64,000 nt of DNA from Clitoria ternatea (Eukaryota; Streptophyta; Magnoliopsida; Fabales; Fabaceae). The DNA is taken from assembly GCA_037962975.1 (NCBI GenBank), contig CM075675.1, positions 106,914,718 to 106,978,717 of the forward strand. Direction: 5' to 3'. Of this stretch, positions 60,377 to 64,000 are shown in pieces. A model generated the notes under the pieces. That model worked only from the letters and a program-made list of their open reading frames with translations. It was not told the origin of the DNA and did not search any database. The first letter of the stretch is position 1, and the number at the start of each line of letters is the position of its first letter. Both the position numbers and the translations under genes were made by a program.

Positions 60377-62650
60377 CTACTGAGGAGGAATCTGTTCTTC
60401 AGTTTTTTGTGCCTCTTCAGCACTGGGCTCTTGTGCTCCTTCCTTTAGAACCTCTGCACGAGTCTCGCCTCCAGGAGCCTCAGCCCTTTCTTCAGAAGAG
60501 GGAACCTCGGACGCAGGAAAGACGTAGTCAGGTCCCATGGATTGACCCTCAGGAAGAGGAGCCAAACCATATAAGGACGTCGGTGGATCTTCGTGACGAC
60601 CATCCACCACTGCGACTAACTTTCCCTCATGGAATTCATAGTACGGATCCATCCCATAAAGGTTAAGTTTCGCAGTGGGGTTGCGGTAGAAGACTTGGCG
60701 TATGGCTAGGCCGAAGGACTCTTCAACAGCCCGGCTGTATATGTCAACAGCTTCTTCTCTCTCAGCTTTCGCTGTAGCCAATTCTCCCCGCAACTTGGAC
60801 AGCTCCTCACTAGATATCTCGGGCTCCACTTTCCTAGCCTTCAGTCCCTCTATCTCAAGAAGGAGCTTCTTCTCCCTTTGAGACCACTCCTCAGCATCAG
60901 CCTTATTTTTATCCTGGCTGCTGCGGAGTTCTTCCTCCTTCTCTGCCACCTTGCCTTCCAAGTTTTTAAGATCGCCTTTGAGCTTGAGATTCTCTTTAGT
61001 TACAAGATCCCCAAACTCCTTAGACTTGTTAAGACGATCTTCCATTAACTTCATGGCGGCTTTGTCCTTGTCTGAGGAAAGGTTGAGCTCTTCTAATTTG
61101 TCACTTAGCTCCTCAACCTTGTCGACGTTCTTAGCCAACTCGCTGACGGAAGATAGCAATCCAGCAAGTTCGGCTAGCTGCCACCTTCCGGCCTCACACG
61201 CTCCTTCAATTTCTTTAACACTGAGCGTAGGCCGGAGTTTGTACATCGGTGGTGGAAGAGTGGCAGGAGTAGAACCTTCGTAGGAGAGGAAGGGGGTGAG
61301 AAACGAGGTCGTTGGGAAGGAGGTCGGCCCTGGTCCAGAAACCCCAGCAGCAGTGCCTTTATTGAGATCGGAGGAAGCACCAATCCCTTCCGAAGTCACA
61401 ACAGTCTTAACCTCCGGAGTCTTACGCTTTTTGGACGGGCCTCCCACTGAATCATTCCTGATTTTTCTTCTCTTCTCAGAAACTGGAGGTTGACCCGAGG
61501 CTGTTCCAACATCGGATGAACCGCCCTCAACCAGTGGGATGTCCCCTTCAGCATCCGAGGTCAGGATAATTAACTCAGGACGATCCTTGGTTGAGGGCCT
61601 GGGCTTCACTTCATTCTCACGGGAGACGGATTTACCAGCCGCCTTGAATTTCTTTAATTTGTCCATCTCCGGAGTCTCTTGTTTTATTTCACCTACATGA
61701 ACAAACACAAGATGTCAGCAACTACAAATATTCTATATATATTTGGTAAAGGAGGAAGATGAAATAAAACGAGATGTACGCAAATATTCCTCCCGGACTC
61801 CGCTTGAGCTACTTAGCAAACGCCTACACGAGAAGACGTGATGACCTGTAGTGTGCGATTCAAGTGCGAACAACACTCTCGACGTCTCACGAGACAGATC
61901 GGATTGATCAGTGTAGTACGCGTGTGAGCTCAAGAGGAAATGTTTGTGTGTCCAGCTCAGGGGAAATTTGTCAACGTCCCCTTCATCCTTCCAAAATTTT
62001 GGTTTGCCCTTCTTGATGGAGATGCGAGTGAAGTAAGTCTTGAAGGACTTCCCGTCAACCTTGGCAGAATCTGTGTAAGACTCAAAGTTCACAAAGGAAC
62101 AGAGAGTCCGGAGAGTCACCAGACCAACTCCACCCTGCTTGCTTGCTCTTCGAACTACCTGAGTGTAGTAGAACAGCATCGCTACAGTTGGCGTGAAATT
62201 GAAGTGCTCCCCAAGCACTTCGAGAGCCCGGATGAGGCCCCAACCGTTGGGATAAAGTTGGGAGGGTGCACAGTTCAGAAACTTTAAGACACCCATCTGG
62301 AGTTCGGTTAGAGGAAAACGAACTCCCAGATTATGGAAAATAAAGTCATACATGTATACAGAGCGGTCATTAGGGACGACGTGGCATATCCGCTCTGTCG
62401 GAAGTGGTGCATAAACCCTATACCACTTCTTTGTCTCTTCATCCGTACTTAAAGTAAACCTCGGCTGGATCCGGGATCCCTCCTCATCCGCATGTCGGGA
62501 GGCCAATTCCTTAAACTCACTAGACACCCAGCAGAAAGGCCATTTAGCCTGAACCTCCTCCCAATTTAGCCTCGAAGCAACTACGCTGTAGAGACCTTCT
62601 GCTGTTTTCGAAATGGCGCTATCTCCAGAAGATCCTTCTCCAGTTGCCAT
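60377..62650 (-). CDS. Antisense gene B of the Tat-type element (paralogue of gene A)
   Basis: Two exons on the minus strand, 62650-61780 and 61692-60377, joined across an 87 bp GT-AG intron at exactly the same place as in gene A (EEYL|REIKQETPEMDKLKK): 728 residues. Exon 1: SVYMYDFIFHNLGVRFPLTE, QMGVLKFLNCAPSQLYPNGW, EVLGEHFNFTPTVAMLFYYT, SYTDSAKVDGKSFKTYFTRI. Exon 2: a basic KRRKIRND...PSKKRKTPE cluster (likely nuclear signal), a long coiled coil, and the tail SFGLAIRQVFYRNPTAKLNL...DPYYEFHEGKLVAVVDGRHE. It lacks the roughly 100-residue N-terminal extension of gene A; matching sequence upstream of its ATG is now non-coding (about 62651-62900). Both genes keep intact frames despite strong divergence. 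Function unknown. Confidence 0.88.
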
Positions 62651-63327
62651 TGGAAATATCTAGACCGAACTCCTTAATCTACGATAAGAAATAAAATGTC
62701 GTCAGAAAGTTGCAATCATTACTCACTGCATTTTAAAAGCAATTACAATCAGAGGGCGACTCTGAGAAGGGAAAGGTCACTTCCCGCAGTGAGTAAGATC
62801 CCCTTTCTGAGCGACGCGGTTCAGTCTTAGGAAGAATCACAAGGATTCTTCCCCACGACTATTAGGGTTGAGGGAAACTGATTCCCCCCCTTTAGATGAA
62901 GCCTACTTTCTATAACTACGAGTAGCAAGTCAAAGCGAAACTAAAGCGACAAGGAAAAGATAGTTACCTCAGATGACAGTGATGAATTTGAGGAACGAAG
63001 AAACCCTCGCAATGTAGGTGATAAACTTCCTTGCAAAATTTCTACAGAGTTTCGTTGAGAAAGCAAAAGCAAGTGGAACCCAGAATCCACTAAGTATTCC
63101 TTTTATAGGAAACAAAGAGGACCGGTTACCTCCTCTTGAAGTTGTGTCGTTCTCGATAAAACGCACCTGTTCACAAGCGAAACGACACAACCGTTCCAAA
63201 TTCTTGGGCGCCAAAACGATAGCAACTCAGCAAAGGGCTATCCACTGGGCCCAAAAGTTTTGAAAACTTCAGGCCCATTAAACCCAAAACGACGGTTAAT
63301 GAGATTTTCATCTCAGACGCAATAATT

Positions 63328-63372
63328 GCCTGCCCACGTGATTAAAAGCATTAATGTCTAATCATGCAACGC
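63328..63372 (-). promoter_or_regulatory. Conserved G-box motif upstream of antisense gene B
   Basis: GCCCACGTGATTAAAAGCAT then TTAATGTCTAATCAT, the counterpart of the motif upstream of gene A at 58838. CACGTG is the plant G-box core (bZIP/bHLH sites); whether it drives the antisense genes is inference. Confidence 0.45.
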
Positions 63373-63624
63373 AATTTACGCTTTACAGCCGTTACACGAA
63401 CTTCAAGAGCTTTCAATTCCAATAAACTCTTGAAATTCTCACACAACGAATCTTTGTCTGAATCCGTTGTGACAGTACCGAAAGGTCTTTTCTATTAAAT
63501 TCAGAGCGGTTCTTTACGAATGACAACAGATGCTAAGGAACTGCTACACACGTAAGCTTACCGATATTAAGACCTCTCGCAGGTTGAGTAGCTTATGTGA
63601 ACAACTATTCAGTCCCTCACACAA

Positions 63625-63637
63625 GCTAGGGGACATA
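63625..63637 (+). other. Polypurine tract of the Tat-type element
   Basis: GCTAGGGGACATA lies directly before the 3' LTR start TGATCCGG. Short purine run with the expected position; an internal look-alike is at 59080-59093. Confidence 0.7.
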
Positions 63638-64000
63638 TGATCCGGTCTCAATACCGGTATCCGATCTGCTATAAATATTTCAACGTCTTTGATAAGACAT
63701 CTACGTGTAACCGGTGTCATCGGTATACATCCGAACTGTAATTCCGTATCAGGCGTTCTCCCTATACCGGTTGTTCAGGATAACACCATGACATCGGATA
63801 ATACACACGTCACTGTGCAAAAGACAAGGATTGTTGCTACAGGGATCGATCAATAATTCCCTGCACTACGAGCCAAATTCTGCTCACGGGAATGGTCAAC
63901 TTGTTCCCTAATCCTAGTCTACATTCTCTATGCTCAATATAAAATAGCCACTTGACCCAATCATGCAGGTAAGTGCGCAATATAATAATGCTAATGGGAG
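63638..64000 (+). repeat. 3' LTR of the Tat-type element (truncated by window end)
   Basis: 363 bp of LTR; by eye no difference from 48063-48425. Identity of LTRs means recent insertion, because both copies are identical at the moment of integration. Confidence 0.92.

Larger units (their letters stand above)
48063..64000 (+). mobile_element. Ty3/gypsy LTR retrotransposon of the Tat/Ogre lineage with two antisense genes (3' end beyond window)
   Basis: 5' LTR 48063-48795, primer-binding-site region from 48796, gag-pol frame 48861-54332, a long 3' region 54333-63637 and the first 363 bp of the 3' LTR from 63638. Lineage evidence: a second, archaeal-type RNase H after the first one in pol, a VDQGSS protease motif, and antisense extra genes, all known from Tat/Ogre elements. 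The 3' region is two diverged modules in tandem, each with repeat block, antisense two-exon gene, promoter with CACGTG and purine-rich end. Left target-site bases would be TATGG (48058-48062); the right copy is outside the window. Confidence 0.93.

Noticed and set aside
55880..62650. Antisense genes as ordinary host genes flanking or captured by the element
   Set aside because: They lie between pol and the 3' LTR of one element, inside identical LTRs, and the Transposase_28-type domain is itself associated with plant Ty3 elements; recent capture of a host gene is not supported.

Overview
This is nuclear DNA from a flowering plant. It is AT-rich, its genes carry many short GT-AG introns, and they encode plant-specific families (RopGEF/PRONE, ABIL, CPP/TCX). 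Gene style and repeats suggest a eudicot, most likely a legume; that last step is inference.

Gene-bearing half, about 1-29 kb: (1) the 3' part of a tesmin/TSO1-like CXC (CPP family) transcription-regulator gene on +, ending at 2800, with a complete miniature LTR retrotransposon (TRIM) in an intron; (2) a gene on - from 14605 to 7664 for the peroxisomal multifunctional protein of fatty-acid beta-oxidation (MFP2/AIM1 type), 17 exons recovered, but the last exon with the expected peroxisomal targeting signal was not found; (3) an unrecognised, weak coding candidate around 18.0-19.3 kb, next to a fold-back sequence carrying the 3' end of tRNA-Asp (an LTR-element primer-site signature); (4) an ABIL (Abl-interactor-like, SCAR/WAVE complex) gene on +, 21193-23929; (5) a RopGEF (PRONE domain) gene on -, 28622-25089. 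The last two both belong to ROP/actin signalling, but there is no evidence that their adjacency matters. Introns hold a Stowaway-type MITE, fold-back MITEs, microsatellites and small tandem duplications.

Repeat half, about 30-64 kb: a degenerate LTR element on - (about 30.7-32.7 kb); a complete Ty3/gypsy chromovirus of Tekay/Del type (33085-43490, TSD TTAAA, 2.9 kb LTRs, tRNA-iMet primer site) whose single gag-pol frame has three in-frame stops; 4 kb of AT-rich intergenic DNA; and a second, younger Ty3/gypsy element of the Tat/Ogre lineage (48063 to beyond the window end) with about 730 bp LTRs.

The Tat-type element is the most unusual object here. Downstream of gag-pol it carries two tandem, diverged copies of a two-exon antisense gene (Transposase_28-like 'putative gypsy type transposon' domain plus a coiled-coil second exon). 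Each copy sits in a duplicated module with its own promoter motif and polypurine-tract-like end. The spacers contain two families of tandem repeats that fold as stem-loops. Within each family the stem sequences change from copy to copy but stay complementary, which is a covariation pattern. The visible parts of its two LTRs look identical (recent insertion), yet the integrase region has an in-frame stop, while both antisense genes are open.
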